In this document: positions 1 to 8,279 of the stretch, piece by piece | Layout: the number at the start of each line of letters is the position of its first letter | Position numbering within the stretch: the first letter of the stretch is position 1 | Assembly: GCF_003148845.1 (NCBI RefSeq) | Contig: NZ_QGHA01000001.1 | Location: 496,001 to 560,000, forward strand | Source: Mucilaginibacter oryzae | Lineage (GTDB): Bacteria; Bacteroidota; Bacteroidia; Sphingobacteriales; Sphingobacteriaceae | Reading direction: 5' to 3' | DNA length: 64,000 nucleotides | Notes under the pieces: generated by a model | What the model saw: the letters and a program-made list of their open reading frames with translations, nothing else | Databases searched by the model: none | What the model was told of the DNA's origin: nothing | Program-made: the position numbers and the translations under genes

Positions 1-292
1 CGCTAAATTTCAATAAATCCTGGATCTCCTCATCAGCTTCAGAGCGACCGAAGGCCTCATCCAGGTTAGCGAAAACCAGTTCCGGCACCTTAAAGCCCAG
101 CAGGCGGGCAATTTCGCCGCCTAGCAATTCGGCAATAAGGGCTTTTACACCCTGGCCCGCACCGCGGAATTTGAGTACATATAAAAAGCCGTCGTCGGCC
201 TCGGCAATGGCGGGTAACGAGCCGCCCTCGCGCAGTGGCGTTACGTAGCGGGTTACGTTTACCGTGCGGAGCTGTGGTGGTGTGTAGTTCAT
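1..292 (-). CDS. HipA-like kinase, N-terminal part (cut by window edge)
   Basis: The minus strand is open from an ATG at 290-292 to the left edge, about 97 codons. The product begins MNYTPPQLRTVNVTRY and continues with GFLYVLKFRGAGQG, AELLGGEIARLLGFKVPEL and DEAFGRSEADEEIQDLLKF. This pattern matches what I recall as the HipA-family kinase of Bacteroidota, in which the early block is the nucleotide-binding N-lobe of a protein kinase-like fold. The catalytic Asp motifs lie beyond the edge. No antitoxin-like HipB partner is visible upstream, so it need not be a toxin. The recognition rests on memory of the family; the reading frame itself is clear. Confidence 0.72.
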   Translation of the reverse strand, partial: MNYTPPQLRTVNVTRYVTPLREGGSLPAIAEADDGFLYVLKFRGAGQGVKALIAELLGGEIARLLGFKVPELVFANLDEAFGRSEADEEIQDLLKFS

Positions 293-474
293 AGTTTTTG
301 TTGAACAAAAGTTCAGCATTAAAGCTATTTAGCGATAGGGATTACAGCGGATACCGGCCCTGTGGCTAATGCCTGCGCAGTATGAGCGGAAAGCCCGGGC
401 CGCAGGCAACGCCACGCTATTAATGAGCGCGTTTTCAAATGGCAATCATTCGCCGTTCATTTGCCGCGAAGCTG

Positions 475-499
475 TTACTTTGTCTTGATGCAAAAGTAA
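475..499. repeat. Inverted repeat in a gene-free stretch (293-701)
   Basis: The stretch 293-701 holds no convincing gene. Within it, TTACTTTG and CAAAAGTAA face each other across a short spacer (475-499), followed by a GC-rich segment to about 570. I recall similar TTACTTT...AAAGTAA elements as scattered intergenic repeats in Sphingobacteriaceae, but cannot confirm the copy number here. It could also be a promoter element for the HipA-like gene, although it lies about 180 bases from that start. Confidence 0.35.
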
Positions 500-695
500 A
501 CAAAAACCCAGTACAGAAAAACGCCTTCAAACAGCGAGGCCACCTCCCCTACGGCCCGCTTTTCTGCAAACCTACCGATTTTTGGAATGAGTATAATTTG
601 TAGCATTATTTTTACCTTTCGCTCATTACCCGGCTGTTCTTAAAATCACATTCATACACATCACCACAATTTTTTAGTTTTTGATTGTTTAACGG

Positions 696-717
696 CCCGG
701 CTTATTTTTTAGCCGGG
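696..717. terminator. Hairpin terminator at the end of the VOC gene
   Basis: CCCGGCT (696-702) pairs with AGCCGGG (711-717) around an AT-rich loop that contains the stop codon of the VOC gene. The T-rich tail (TGTTTATTT) lies on the plus-strand side, so efficiency in the minus direction is uncertain. Confidence 0.45.
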
Positions 718-1160
718 CTGTTTATTTCTATCCAATACCCATCCGGATCCTGAAAGTATAATTGCAATACACCATCGGCCCTGAAGGTAGGCTCCTTACT
801 ATCGCCTTTCCAATTGCTGTAAGGGATGTTCATTGCCTCAAGGTTTTTGGCAAAATCGTTTACCGACGATACCGTAAAGCACAAGTGTACGCCTTTAACC
901 TGTTTTTCATTTCGCGCGGCTTGTATTACGTGTAGTTTTACATTGTTACCAAGGCTGTACCATTGATGCAAGGTATCGGCAAAGGGGTTATCTACCTTCT
1001 TAAGGTGCAGTACTTTGGTGTAAAATTCGGTGCTTTTTTTCAGGTTGCCGGTAGTTATAGCAATATGGTCAACAACGGGCACAAGGTCTGTCCCGGTTTG
1101 TGCGTGGCTTGCTAATGGCATGATGCCGCAAACCATCAGTATCAATAAAAAGTGTTTCAT
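702..1160 (-). CDS. Exported VOC (glyoxalase-like) protein
   Basis: A 152-residue protein with a signal peptide (KHFLLILMVCGIMPLASHAQ, about residues 2-21) followed by one vicinal-oxygen-chelate module. Visible motifs are VDHIAITTGNLKKSTEFYTK (beta-alpha unit with the first metal-ligand His), VHLCFTV in the middle, and FQDPDGYWIEI near the C-terminus with the last metal-ligand Glu. Family members bind a divalent metal and act as glyoxalases, dioxygenases or resistance proteins; the substrate cannot be read here. Export to the periplasm is less usual for this fold. It appears monocistronic. Confidence 0.85.
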   Translation of the reverse strand: MKHFLLILMVCGIMPLASHAQTGTDLVPVVDHIAITTGNLKKSTEFYTKVLHLKKVDNPFADTLHQWYSLGNNVKLHVIQAARNEKQVKGVHLCFTVSSVNDFAKNLEAMNIPYSNWKGDSKEPTFRADGVLQLYFQDPDGYWIEINSPAKK

Positions 1161-1307
1161 TTATAAATTGGCGTTTTGATCTGTTAAAGATATAGGTTTA
1201 TCCCGGCCCCTAAATCAATTTGCAGATTAATTACAAAAAATATTGCTTAAATAACAGTGGCGCCTCGCTGTTTTTACGCGCGATAGTGTTTCTGATATCA
1301 AAACAAA

Positions 1308-1334
1308 CAGGCCACACTAATAACGCGTGGCCTG
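1308..1334 (-). terminator. Terminator of the 66-residue gene
   Basis: CAGGCCAC (1308-1315) pairs with GTGGCCTG (1327-1334). On the minus strand the stem is followed by TTTGTTTT. It lies 31 bases beyond the stop of the small gene at 1365, as expected for an intrinsic terminator. Confidence 0.65.
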
Positions 1335-1364
1335 TTTATTATGTTAAAGCGGATCAATTCATGC

Positions 1365-1565
1365 TTAGTCGTTCCAAAGTGTACGGTGAGTAAAACTATT
1401 ATCCAGTTTGTTTTTGATATAGATATCGTCTTTGTGTACGATGCAATCACTTGCATGGATCTCTTCTTCGGAGGTTACCTTAATAATGGTGCCCGAAATT
1501 TGCTCAACTATACTTGATAGCGTGAGGATTTCGGTATCGGGGATTTGAACGGTTAGTATTGCCAT
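1365..1565 (-). CDS. Small uncharacterised protein, 66 aa
   Basis: The product begins MAILTVQIPDTEILTLSSIV and ends FTHRTLWND. I do not recognise a named family. It has no signal peptide or membrane segment. The N-terminal beta strand followed by a helix-like stretch is vaguely like small ribbon-helix or antitoxin folds, but no toxin partner lies next to it. A good terminator follows it and a clear intergenic region precedes it, which supports a real monocistronic gene. Confidence 0.55.
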   Translation of the reverse strand: MAILTVQIPDTEILTLSSIVEQISGTIIKVTSEEEIHASDCIVHKDDIYIKNKLDNSFTHRTLWND

Positions 1566-1675
1566 GGGTAGATGTTGTTTTTTTGATAATTCAAAAATAT
1601 GGCAATAAAATCCGGCTTATGTTTTATCAAAGTAAAATTTAAATAACCTTTATTTTATAAATCTCATCAATAATA

Positions 1676-2530
1676 TCAATTCCCGTTTTTGGTTATCAGA
1701 ACCCAATCTACCACTACTTTAGCCTGCCCGGCTTTGATTTTATCAACTGTACTTTGCGGCAGGCCGTGATAAGGTTTGGTTACCTTGTTAACCCCGCCCG
1801 GGTAGCCGCCGCCGATGGCGAAATTAAGGATGACGAATTTTTTATTATCAAAGGCCCATCTGCCGTATTTTTCAACCATAGCCCTGGTTACGGTATAGGT
1901 AACTTTACCGTCAACCTTAAAAACAAGGCTTTCGGGCGACCAGTCTACCGTGTAAATGTGCCATTGTGTAACGTCAATACCTGCTGGAAAGAATACCCTT
2001 TTGGTAAGGGGGGTATCGCCAAAGTAACCGGGGCCGTGCAGTGCGTGGCTCACCCAACTCGAATCGCCTACGGTTTCCATAACATCTATCTCGCCGCAAT
2101 CGGGCCATTTACCGTTGCCCAGCGCCCAAAACGCGGGCCACAAACCCGCTCCGGCAGCCATTTTCATCCGGGCCGAAGCTGTGCCGTAGGTAAATTGCAT
2201 TTTGGCGCGGGTGTTGATCCTGCCAGAAATAAAATCATACTTACGCTGCTCTTTACTGGTAAAGCCCGGTTGGTAAAGTGCTTTTAATATCAGCGCGCCA
2301 TTGGTGGCGCCCTCGGCTTTGCCGTCAATCAAATATATAGTAGCTGCCGAATCCACATAGGCCTGTTGCTCGTCATTAACGGTATGCCCTGTTACTTCAA
2401 CATTCCAGTAGCCGCGGTCTATAACAGGCTTGTTGAAATCTTCAAAAAATACGGTATCTGTTTTGGTTTGCGCTATGGTTCGCGTGGCCGCTAAAAGGTT
2501 TGCTGATAGCAGCAGGTATTTTAAATTCAT
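1676..2530 (-). CDS. Secreted GH16-family beta-glucanase
   Basis: A 284-residue protein with a signal peptide (about residues 1-20, ending TIAQ) and a single glycoside hydrolase 16 domain. The catalytic signature GEIDVMET spans residues 146-153, with E147 as predicted nucleophile, D149 as helper and E152 as acid/base. WPAFWALG just before it lines the substrate cleft. GH16 enzymes cleave beta-1,3- or beta-1,3/1,4-glucans such as laminarin, or related galactans; which one is not readable. It should act in the periplasm or outside the cell. No SusCD pair is adjacent, so it is not in a visible polysaccharide utilisation locus. Confidence 0.92.
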   Translation of the reverse strand: MNLKYLLLSANLLAATRTIAQTKTDTVFFEDFNKPVIDRGYWNVEVTGHTVNDEQQAYVDSAATIYLIDGKAEGATNGALILKALYQPGFTSKEQRKYDFISGRINTRAKMQFTYGTASARMKMAAGAGLWPAFWALGNGKWPDCGEIDVMETVGDSSWVSHALHGPGYFGDTPLTKRVFFPAGIDVTQWHIYTVDWSPESLVFKVDGKVTYTVTRAMVEKYGRWAFDNKKFVILNFAIGGGYPGGVNKVTKPYHGLPQSTVDKIKAGQAKVVVDWVLITKNGN

Positions 2531-2695
2531 AGTTGAAAGATAATAGCTTAAAAGTAATTAATAGTTATAAAGTTCAATTGGGTGTGATAGATATTTTACA
2601 ACAACCATGTTTTTTTACAGTTACGGCTTTAAAACGCCATTGGAAGTTATGATATAACAGTTACTTGTTTAAATTGCAAACCTTGAACATTTAAT

Positions 2696-3967
2696 ATGCA
2701 TAACGGCGGTTTTTTAAGGGTGGTTTTAATAGTCTCGGCTATAAGCTTTTTGCTTGATTGGTATGTACATTCAGGGCTGAAAACCCTTACTGCCGATTGG
2801 CGGTCAGGCTTGTGGCGTAACGTTGTATTGTGGGGGTACCTGTTTATTGCTATAGGTGTAACTATTATTTTTATAGCCGGTTTAGGCGCTTTCAATACTG
2901 CCAAAGGCATGCGCCCTTTTCATGAGTGGATGTTGAGCCTGTTCCTTGCTTTTTTGGTTACCAAAATATTTTTCATCATCATCCTTTTCCTGGGGGATAT
3001 CAGCAGGTTTTTTGTCGGCTTATTTAACCTGATCAATGATGCGGGCAAAAACAAAGGACTGTCTGCTTTCCCCGGCCGCCGTAAATTTATAAGCGAGGTA
3101 GCCGTTTTGGTGGCGGCGGTGCCCTTTACATCGCTTTTATATGCCATGTTTAAGGGCAAGTATGACTACCGCGTACACCGTACCACCCTCTATTTTGATG
3201 ACCTGCCCGATGCTTTCGACGGTTTCACCATTACCCAGTTATCAGATATCCATTCGGGCAGTTTTGATAACGTGGAGGCTATGCAGCGCGGCATCGACCT
3301 GGCTAAAGCGCAAAAAAGCGATCTGTTTGTTTTCACCGGCGACCTGGTGAATAATGCCGCATCCGAAATTGAACCCTACATTGACAGGTTCGGGCAAATT
3401 AAAGCGCCTTTCGGCCAGTTCTCTGTTTTAGGTAACCACGATTATGGCGACTATATTCAATGGGATACCCCGCAGCAAAAGGTTGCCAATCTTGAAAAAC
3501 TCAAACAGCATCACCATGAATTAGGCTATCGTTTGCTATTGGACGAAAATGTAACCATCGAAAAGAACGGGCAAAAAATTTCATTGATCGGTGTACAGAA
3601 CTGGGGAAGGGGTTTCATCCAGCTTGGAGATTTGAAGAAAGCGTTACAGGGTGTATCCGATGATGCGTTCAAGATATTGCTCTCGCACGATCCAACCCAT
3701 TGGGAAGAACAGGTGCGATATCATCCTTCAACCATTCACCTTACCTTGTCTGGCCATACCCACGGCGCGCAGTTTGGTGTAGAAACAGCCGGGTTTAGGT
3801 GGAGCCCGGTAAAGTATCGTTACCTCGATTGGGCCGGGTTGGCTCATGAAAAAAACAGGTACCTGTACGTAAACAGGGGTTTCGGCTTCCTTGCCTTTTC
3901 GGGCAGGCTTGGGATCTGGCCGGAAGTTACAGTGATTGAGCTGAAAAAGAAAACTGATCTCAGTTGA
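2696..3967 (+). CDS. Membrane-anchored metallophosphoesterase
   Basis: A 423-residue protein. The first about 150 residues hold about four hydrophobic segments, so the enzyme is membrane-anchored. The phosphoesterase domain follows, with the full calcineurin-like metal-binding set: LSDIHSG (D184, H186), FTGDLVNN (D216), GNHDYGDY (N247, H248), LLSHDPTHW, and SGHTHGAQFG near residue 355. Family members of this shape include YkuE/YaeI-type phosphodiesterases. The start at 2696 follows an AT-rich leader. It appears monocistronic. Confidence 0.92.
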   Translation: MHNGGFLRVVLIVSAISFLLDWYVHSGLKTLTADWRSGLWRNVVLWGYLFIAIGVTIIFIAGLGAFNTAKGMRPFHEWMLSLFLAFLVTKIFFIIILFLGDISRFFVGLFNLINDAGKNKGLSAFPGRRKFISEVAVLVAAVPFTSLLYAMFKGKYDYRVHRTTLYFDDLPDAFDGFTITQLSDIHSGSFDNVEAMQRGIDLAKAQKSDLFVFTGDLVNNAASEIEPYIDRFGQIKAPFGQFSVLGNHDYGDYIQWDTPQQKVANLEKLKQHHHELGYRLLLDENVTIEKNGQKISLIGVQNWGRGFIQLGDLKKALQGVSDDAFKILLSHDPTHWEEQVRYHPSTIHLTLSGHTHGAQFGVETAGFRWSPVKYRYLDWAGLAHEKNRYLYVNRGFGFLAFSGRLGIWPEVTVIELKKKTDLS

Positions 3968-4021
3968 TCAGTTTGTTTATTGTTGGCAGGGTTTTTATGC
4001 AGTTATCATAAAGCATAAAAT

Positions 4022-4240
4022 ATGGCAACCAATAACATTAAACAAATAGGAAAAAGCAGCCCGCCTGTACAAACCCAATCTACCAATGCCTGGCAGGTGA
4101 TGAAGCCCTTTGTACATTTTGGTATTAAGGCAACGGCCGCTATAGCGCATACGTTAATAGCTATAATTAAACATATCCCCAAGCCGGGCGACCACCAAAA
4201 GGAAAAAACCGGATCTAACAGCAAGATTGTCAAAATATAA
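4022..4240 (+). CDS. Small uncharacterised protein, 72 aa
   Basis: The product starts MATNNIKQIGKSSPPVQTQS and has a mildly hydrophobic central helix (about residues 33-50) and a basic tail (SNSKIVKI). No family is recognised. It starts 54 bases after the phosphoesterase stop on the same strand, so it could be co-transcribed. An overlapping antisense frame of 75 codons exists (4006-4233). I prefer the plus frame because of the ATG spacing and the balanced amino-acid composition, but the call is uncertain. Confidence 0.45.
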   Translation: MATNNIKQIGKSSPPVQTQSTNAWQVMKPFVHFGIKATAAIAHTLIAIIKHIPKPGDHQKEKTGSNSKIVKI

Positions 4241-4542
4241 CGATTCCTGGCTGAAGTCGTCTGTTACTAAATTGCTTGTTTACCGTTTTTTTACGGATAA
4301 AAATACGGTGTTTTCACGGATTGTGAATTGGCGTTATTATGCCGAAATTTAAGCATTGATTAAAACCAGCGAAACAAAGACACCGGATAGTTTGGCGTTG
4401 ACATAGTGTTGAATTGAATGCTGTTGTAAAAAAGGACTTTGTGAATAATGGTATAAACAATTTAAAAGCATGGCCGACTCTTAACCAAGTGGCAAGCTAA
4501 AATATATTACCATCTAAACCCTTCACCTTTAATGTTGTATTT
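4241..4542. other. Gene-free stretch before an orphan terminator
   Basis: About 300 bases without a convincing reading frame on either strand. It contains CCGTTTTTTTACGG-type short inverted repeats near 4280-4320, and ends at a strong plus-strand terminator. It may encode a short untranslated RNA or be a long leader or trailer; nothing in the sequence decides this. Confidence 0.3.
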
Positions 4543-4576
4543 ACACCCGTCAATTTTTTTTGACGGGTGTTTTTTT
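4543..4576 (+). terminator. Strong plus-strand intrinsic terminator
   Basis: ACACCCGTCA (from 4543) pairs perfectly with TGACGGGTGT (4561-4570) around a T-rich loop and is followed by TTTTTT. It lies about 300 bases downstream of the small gene at 4022 and about 60 bases upstream of the next start codon, so what it ends is unclear. Confidence 0.75.
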
Positions 4577-4637
4577 GCCCTTATATTCAAAATTTAGGCT
4601 TTGTTAAACACGTAATTTGTGCTTACTTTCACCCTTG

Positions 4638-7478
4638 ATGAATCATCTGCCTACCGGTTATTTAACGCTAAAAAAACTACTTTTTCCGGCGCTGTTGCTT
4701 ACCGCCACGTTATCAAAAGCCCAGACATTTGGCGGCAACCCTCCGTCAATTAAATGGCGACAGGTAAATACACCTGCTGCAAGGGTAATCTTCCCGGTTG
4801 GGCTTGATTCGGCGGGTTTGAACGTGGCCAATATCATGAGCCAAATGAACAACCGCATCCGCCCTACAATTGGCGGCAGGCAAAAGCAAATAAGCGTGGT
4901 ATTGCAAAACCAAACCACGGTAGCCAACGGCTATGTGGGATTAGCGCCCTTTAGAAGCGAGTTTTATTTAACCCCCGAGCAAAATAGTTTTGATATCGGC
5001 AGCCTGCCCTGGCCGCAACAACTGGCTATACACGAGTTTAGGCACGTGCAGCAGTACAATAACTTTAATGTAGGGCTTTCGCGTGTTTTAAGTTTTATTT
5101 TTGGCGAGGGCGGGCAGGCGCTGGGGAATGACCTGGCCATCCCCAACTGGCTTTTTGAAGGCGATGCCGTATTTAACGAAACCCTGGTAAGTGAACAAGG
5201 TAGAGGCAGGCTGCCGCTTTTTTTAACAGGTTACCGTGCGCTGTGGGCCGCGGATAAAAACTACAGCTACATGAAGCTGCGCAACGGCTCATACCGCGAT
5301 TATGTGCCCGATCATTACCCGTTGGGCTATATGATGGTGGCTTACGGTCGCGAAAAGTATGGTAATGAAATCTGGAAAAACATAACCCACGATGCCGCAG
5401 CTTACCGTGGTGGTTTTTATCCTTTTCAGTGGGCGGTGAAAAAATATACGGGCGAAAGTTTCAAAGCCTTTTCCGTTAATACTTTCAGCTACTTTAAACA
5501 GCAATTTGTTGAAGACAGTAAGCAACCGGCTGCAGAACGGAAAAGGCATTTTGATGCTAACCGGCAATATCCGGCTTTTGTGGATGACAGTACGCTCATC
5601 TACATGAAAACTACTTATGATAACCTGCCGGCATTTGTAGCTAAAACAGGTGGCGTGGAAAGGAAGATCAGCACCCGCTCAAGTTCTATTGATAATTACT
5701 TTGACTACAGCACCGGCAAAATCGTATATGCCGCCTACCGTCCTGATTTGCGCTGGGGTTACCGCAATTACAGCGAACTGATGCTGCTTGATATCAAAAC
5801 CGGCCGGGAGCATCGCATTACATCAAAAACCAAATACTTTGCACCCGCATTTAATAACAATGCAGAAAGGATAGTAGCCGTACAGGTTGATCCCTCCGGT
5901 GCAAGTACGCTTCATATTTTAGATACAGCGGGTAACCTGAAACAGGTTGTGCCAAATGCTGGAAAGCTATTTTACACATATCCCAAGTTTTATGGGGACG
6001 ATAAGCTGATCTCGGCTACCCGCAACAACAAAGGTGAAATGGCGCTTACGGTTATTGATATTGCAACAGGTAAGTGCGAAAACCTGACGGCATTAAGCTA
6101 CCGCCCCATAGGTTTTATCAACCTGGAGAACGATAAGTTATATTATACCCAAACCGATGGTAAAAACGACCGCCTGTTTGTGATGATGCTCGATACTAAA
6201 AAGGTTTTTGAAATGCTGCCTTCCGGGAAAGACAGCGGCATAGGCTTTTATCAACCGGCGGTAAGCGATACCAAACTGGCCTGGGTAAGCTTTACTGCCG
6301 ACGGTTATCAAATTAACAAGGCCGATAAAAAGGAGTTGAAATGGATTGACGCCGGTGAACAATACGCCCGTTACCTGCCCGATCTGGGTATTACCGCGCT
6401 CCGAAGTGATTCTGCCACGCATCTGCTGGATAAGGTGGTTGATAGGCCGCTGCCGGTTACCAAATATTCAAAAGCGCATGGCCTGTTTAATTTTCACAGT
6501 ATCATTCCTAACATCAGCGACCCCAATTACTCGTTCGCTATCACCGGCGAAAATGTATTGAATACTTTCCAGTCCGAACTTTCATTTGATTATAATACCA
6601 ATGAAGGGTACAAGCAATTTGGTTTTGATGCCATTTACGGCGCGTTGTTCCCCTATATTTCGGCCGGGGCTGATTATACTTTAGATAGGCGCAGTTTTTT
6701 TAAAGGAAGATATGTATATTGGAATGAAACCGCCGTGCACGGTGGCCTGCGTGTGCCGTTAAACTTTAGCCAGGGCAAACGCATAACCGGGCTTACGTTT
6801 GGGAGTGATCTGTATTTTAACAGCATCAATTTTCAAAACCCATACAAAAGCAGTTTTGCCGATAGATCGTACAGTTACCTGAATAATTACATCAGCTTTA
6901 GCAGCCAAAGCCAGCAGGCGCAGAAAAATATTTATCCACGTTTTGCGCAAAGCATCGGTTTAAATTACAAATCGGCTGTTTCAGGTTCGGGAGCTACACA
7001 ATTGCTTACCACAGGCGTGTTTTACTTTCCCGGTTTATTGGTGAATCACAGCTTCGCGATCAGCCTGGCCCATCAGCAAAAAGGAAAAGATAATGTGATC
7101 AGTTTCTCTAATGATTTCCCATTCTCGAAAGGATACACGGCCGAGAACCTGGATAATATGAACAAGATAGGCTTAACCTATCATTTACCTTTAGCCTACC
7201 CGGATGCCGGTTTCGGCAACCTGTTTTACATTATGCGTTTGCGTGCCGCGCTGTTTTTTGATTATACGCATGCCAATGCTACCAACTTTTTTACCGATGG
7301 CAGCAGCTTTAAACAAAACTTCCGGTCGGCAGGTGGTACGCTGTACTTCGATACCAAATTCTTTAATCAGAACAGCATCACTTTCGGTATCAGGTATAGC
7401 CGATTGTTGGACGAAGACTTTTTTGGAGGAACGGGGCGCAACAGGATAGAGTTGGTGTTGCCGGTTTCGTTTTTTTAG
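4638..7478 (+). CDS. Predicted outer-membrane metallopeptidase / propeller / barrel protein
   Basis: The ATG at 4638 is chosen over an in-frame TTG at 4617, because it gives a normal signal peptide ending LLTATLSKAQ. Three parts follow. The first (to about residue 260) has the gluzincin signature HEFRHVQQ and downstream IPNWLFEGDAVFNE, consistent with HExxH zinc ligands plus a third Glu. The second (about residues 300-600) has repeated four-strand units like a TolB/WD40-type propeller. The last about 300 residues alternate aromatic and polar residues in strands and end in VLPVSFF, a typical outer-membrane barrel terminus. The protein is about 946 residues and its substrate is unknown. It likely sits in the outer membrane with the peptidase and propeller domains in the periplasm or at the surface. 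Confidence 0.8.
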   Translation: MNHLPTGYLTLKKLLFPALLLTATLSKAQTFGGNPPSIKWRQVNTPAARVIFPVGLDSAGLNVANIMSQMNNRIRPTIGGRQKQISVVLQNQTTVANGYVGLAPFRSEFYLTPEQNSFDIGSLPWPQQLAIHEFRHVQQYNNFNVGLSRVLSFIFGEGGQALGNDLAIPNWLFEGDAVFNETLVSEQGRGRLPLFLTGYRALWAADKNYSYMKLRNGSYRDYVPDHYPLGYMMVAYGREKYGNEIWKNITHDAAAYRGGFYPFQWAVKKYTGESFKAFSVNTFSYFKQQFVEDSKQPAAERKRHFDANRQYPAFVDDSTLIYMKTTYDNLPAFVAKTGGVERKISTRSSSIDNYFDYSTGKIVYAAYRPDLRWGYRNYSELMLLDIKTGREHRITSKTKYFAPAFNNNAERIVAVQVDPSGASTLHILDTAGNLKQVVPNAGKLFYTYPKFYGDDKLISATRNNKGEMALTVIDIATGKCENLTALSYRPIGFINLENDKLYYTQTDGKNDRLFVMMLDTKKVFEMLPSGKDSGIGFYQPAVSDTKLAWVSFTADGYQINKADKKELKWIDAGEQYARYLPDLGITALRSDSATHLLDKVVDRPLPVTKYSKAHGLFNFHSIIPNISDPNYSFAITGENVLNTFQSELSFDYNTNEGYKQFGFDAIYGALFPYISAGADYTLDRRSFFKGRYVYWNETAVHGGLRVPLNFSQGKRITGLTFGSDLYFNSINFQNPYKSSFADRSYSYLNNYISFSSQSQQAQKNIYPRFAQSIGLNYKSAVSGSGATQLLTTGVFYFPGLLVNHSFAISLAHQQKGKDNVISFSNDFPFSKGYTAENLDNMNKIGLTYHLPLAYPDAGFGNLFYIMRLRAALFFDYTHANATNFFTDGSSFKQNFRSAGGTLYFDTKFFNQNSITFGIRYSRLLDEDFFGGTGRNRIELVLPVSFF

Positions 7479-7504
7479 GGGGGAGATACTTATGCTATCC
7501 TAAG

Positions 7505-8020
7505 TTACTTTTCTTGAACGATGAAGTAGGCAAAATCGTTAAATTCAATTTTTATGCTTTCTAAATCCGGATTTTTAGTGGGTGTTATAAAGCCGAGACA
7601 ATAATGGGTTTCATTTATAAAAACTTCCACAGCGTGTCGTTCTAAATGAGTCACTTTTGCCTTATGCTCCCAGATATTGAACAATCTGCTACGTTTTTCT
7701 TGCTTTTTATCAGACGTATCGCAATGATACAATAGCATTGTTTCGTTTCCACTTGAGTCAAAAAAATCATTGATTATTTGACGAATGGTAGGAAATACTT
7801 TTGGATCGAATGCTTTGCCCCTCAAACTTCTTGTTTGAGGGGTTTTTCTAAAACCAAAAGCATATCCGGTTTTTAAAAGTAGAGGAAAGTTTTGTGTATA
7901 CTGCGAATACTCATCTGTTTTGAAATAAACACTATATACAAAGTTATCACCGGTTGCAAACCAATAAAAAAGGCTGCCGTCTTCGTCTTGTTCCTTCAGG
8001 AAGGAGTAATAACTATTCAA
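7505..8020 (-). CDS. DUF6169-like protein, second gene of a two-gene module
   Basis: A 171-residue protein of unknown function. Features shared with the gene at 19925 are a GD-containing N-terminal strand region, FGFRK, a helix KVFPTIRQIINDFF, LLYHCDT and FNIWEH. I recall this family as DUF6169 (from memory). The start codon is TTG at 8018-8020, and the in-frame TAA of the preceding 47-codon gene lies only six bases upstream, so no ATG is available. The C-terminus ends IEFNDFAYFIVQEK. The pairing with a tiny upstream gene resembles toxin-antitoxin operons, but no catalytic motif is identified and the function is not known. Confidence 0.75.
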   Translation of the reverse strand: MNSYYSFLKEQDEDGSLFYWFATGDNFVYSVYFKTDEYSQYTQNFPLLLKTGYAFGFRKTPQTRSLRGKAFDPKVFPTIRQIINDFFDSSGNETMLLYHCDTSDKKQEKRSRLFNIWEHKAKVTHLERHAVEVFINETHYCLGFITPTKNPDLESIKIEFNDFAYFIVQEK

Positions 8021-8026
8021 TGATGA

Positions 8027-8170
8027 TTATTTCTTCTTTAAAGCAGGGAATTTCTTAGCAGCCATTTCGTCAATCTTTTTAAACATTTCGGCTTTTTTCC
8101 GATCCAATTCATCAAAGAAAGCAATAGCCTTTTTGTTATCCGGAGATATAACAATTTTTTTAAGTTCCAT
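8027..8170 (-). CDS. Small basic protein, 47 aa, partner of the DUF6169-like gene
   Basis: An ATG at 8168-8170 opens a 47-codon frame beginning MELKKIVISPDN and continuing through an amphipathic Lys/Glu-rich helix to FPALKKK. It ends in TAA at 8027-8029, six bases before the TTG start of the downstream gene and in the same frame, which argues for translational coupling. The short N-terminal strand and following helix are like those of small antitoxins, but no named family is recognised. Codon use fits coding sequence. Confidence 0.65.
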   Translation of the reverse strand: MELKKIVISPDNKKAIAFFDELDRKKAEMFKKIDEMAAKKFPALKKK

Positions 8171-8279
8171 GATCTTTGATTTTTATATCAAACTATAAAT
8201 GAGATGTTTAAATCCTTATTTAGTTTAATGCAAAGATAGCAAATATATTTTGTTTCGATACAGGATTATGTAACACCGC

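Noticed and set aside
90..308. Arg/Cys-rich frame on the minus strand
   Set aside because: It is in a different frame from the HipA-like gene at 1-292, which has normal composition and a recognisable family pattern.
1754..2287. 177-codon frame antisense to the GH16 gene
   Set aside because: Composition is that of a complementary shadow and the GH16 frame has a full catalytic motif.
4006..4233. 75-codon hydrophobic frame opposite the small gene at 4022
   Set aside because: It mirrors the plus frame. It has Cys-rich composition and a poor start context. It remains a weaker alternative.
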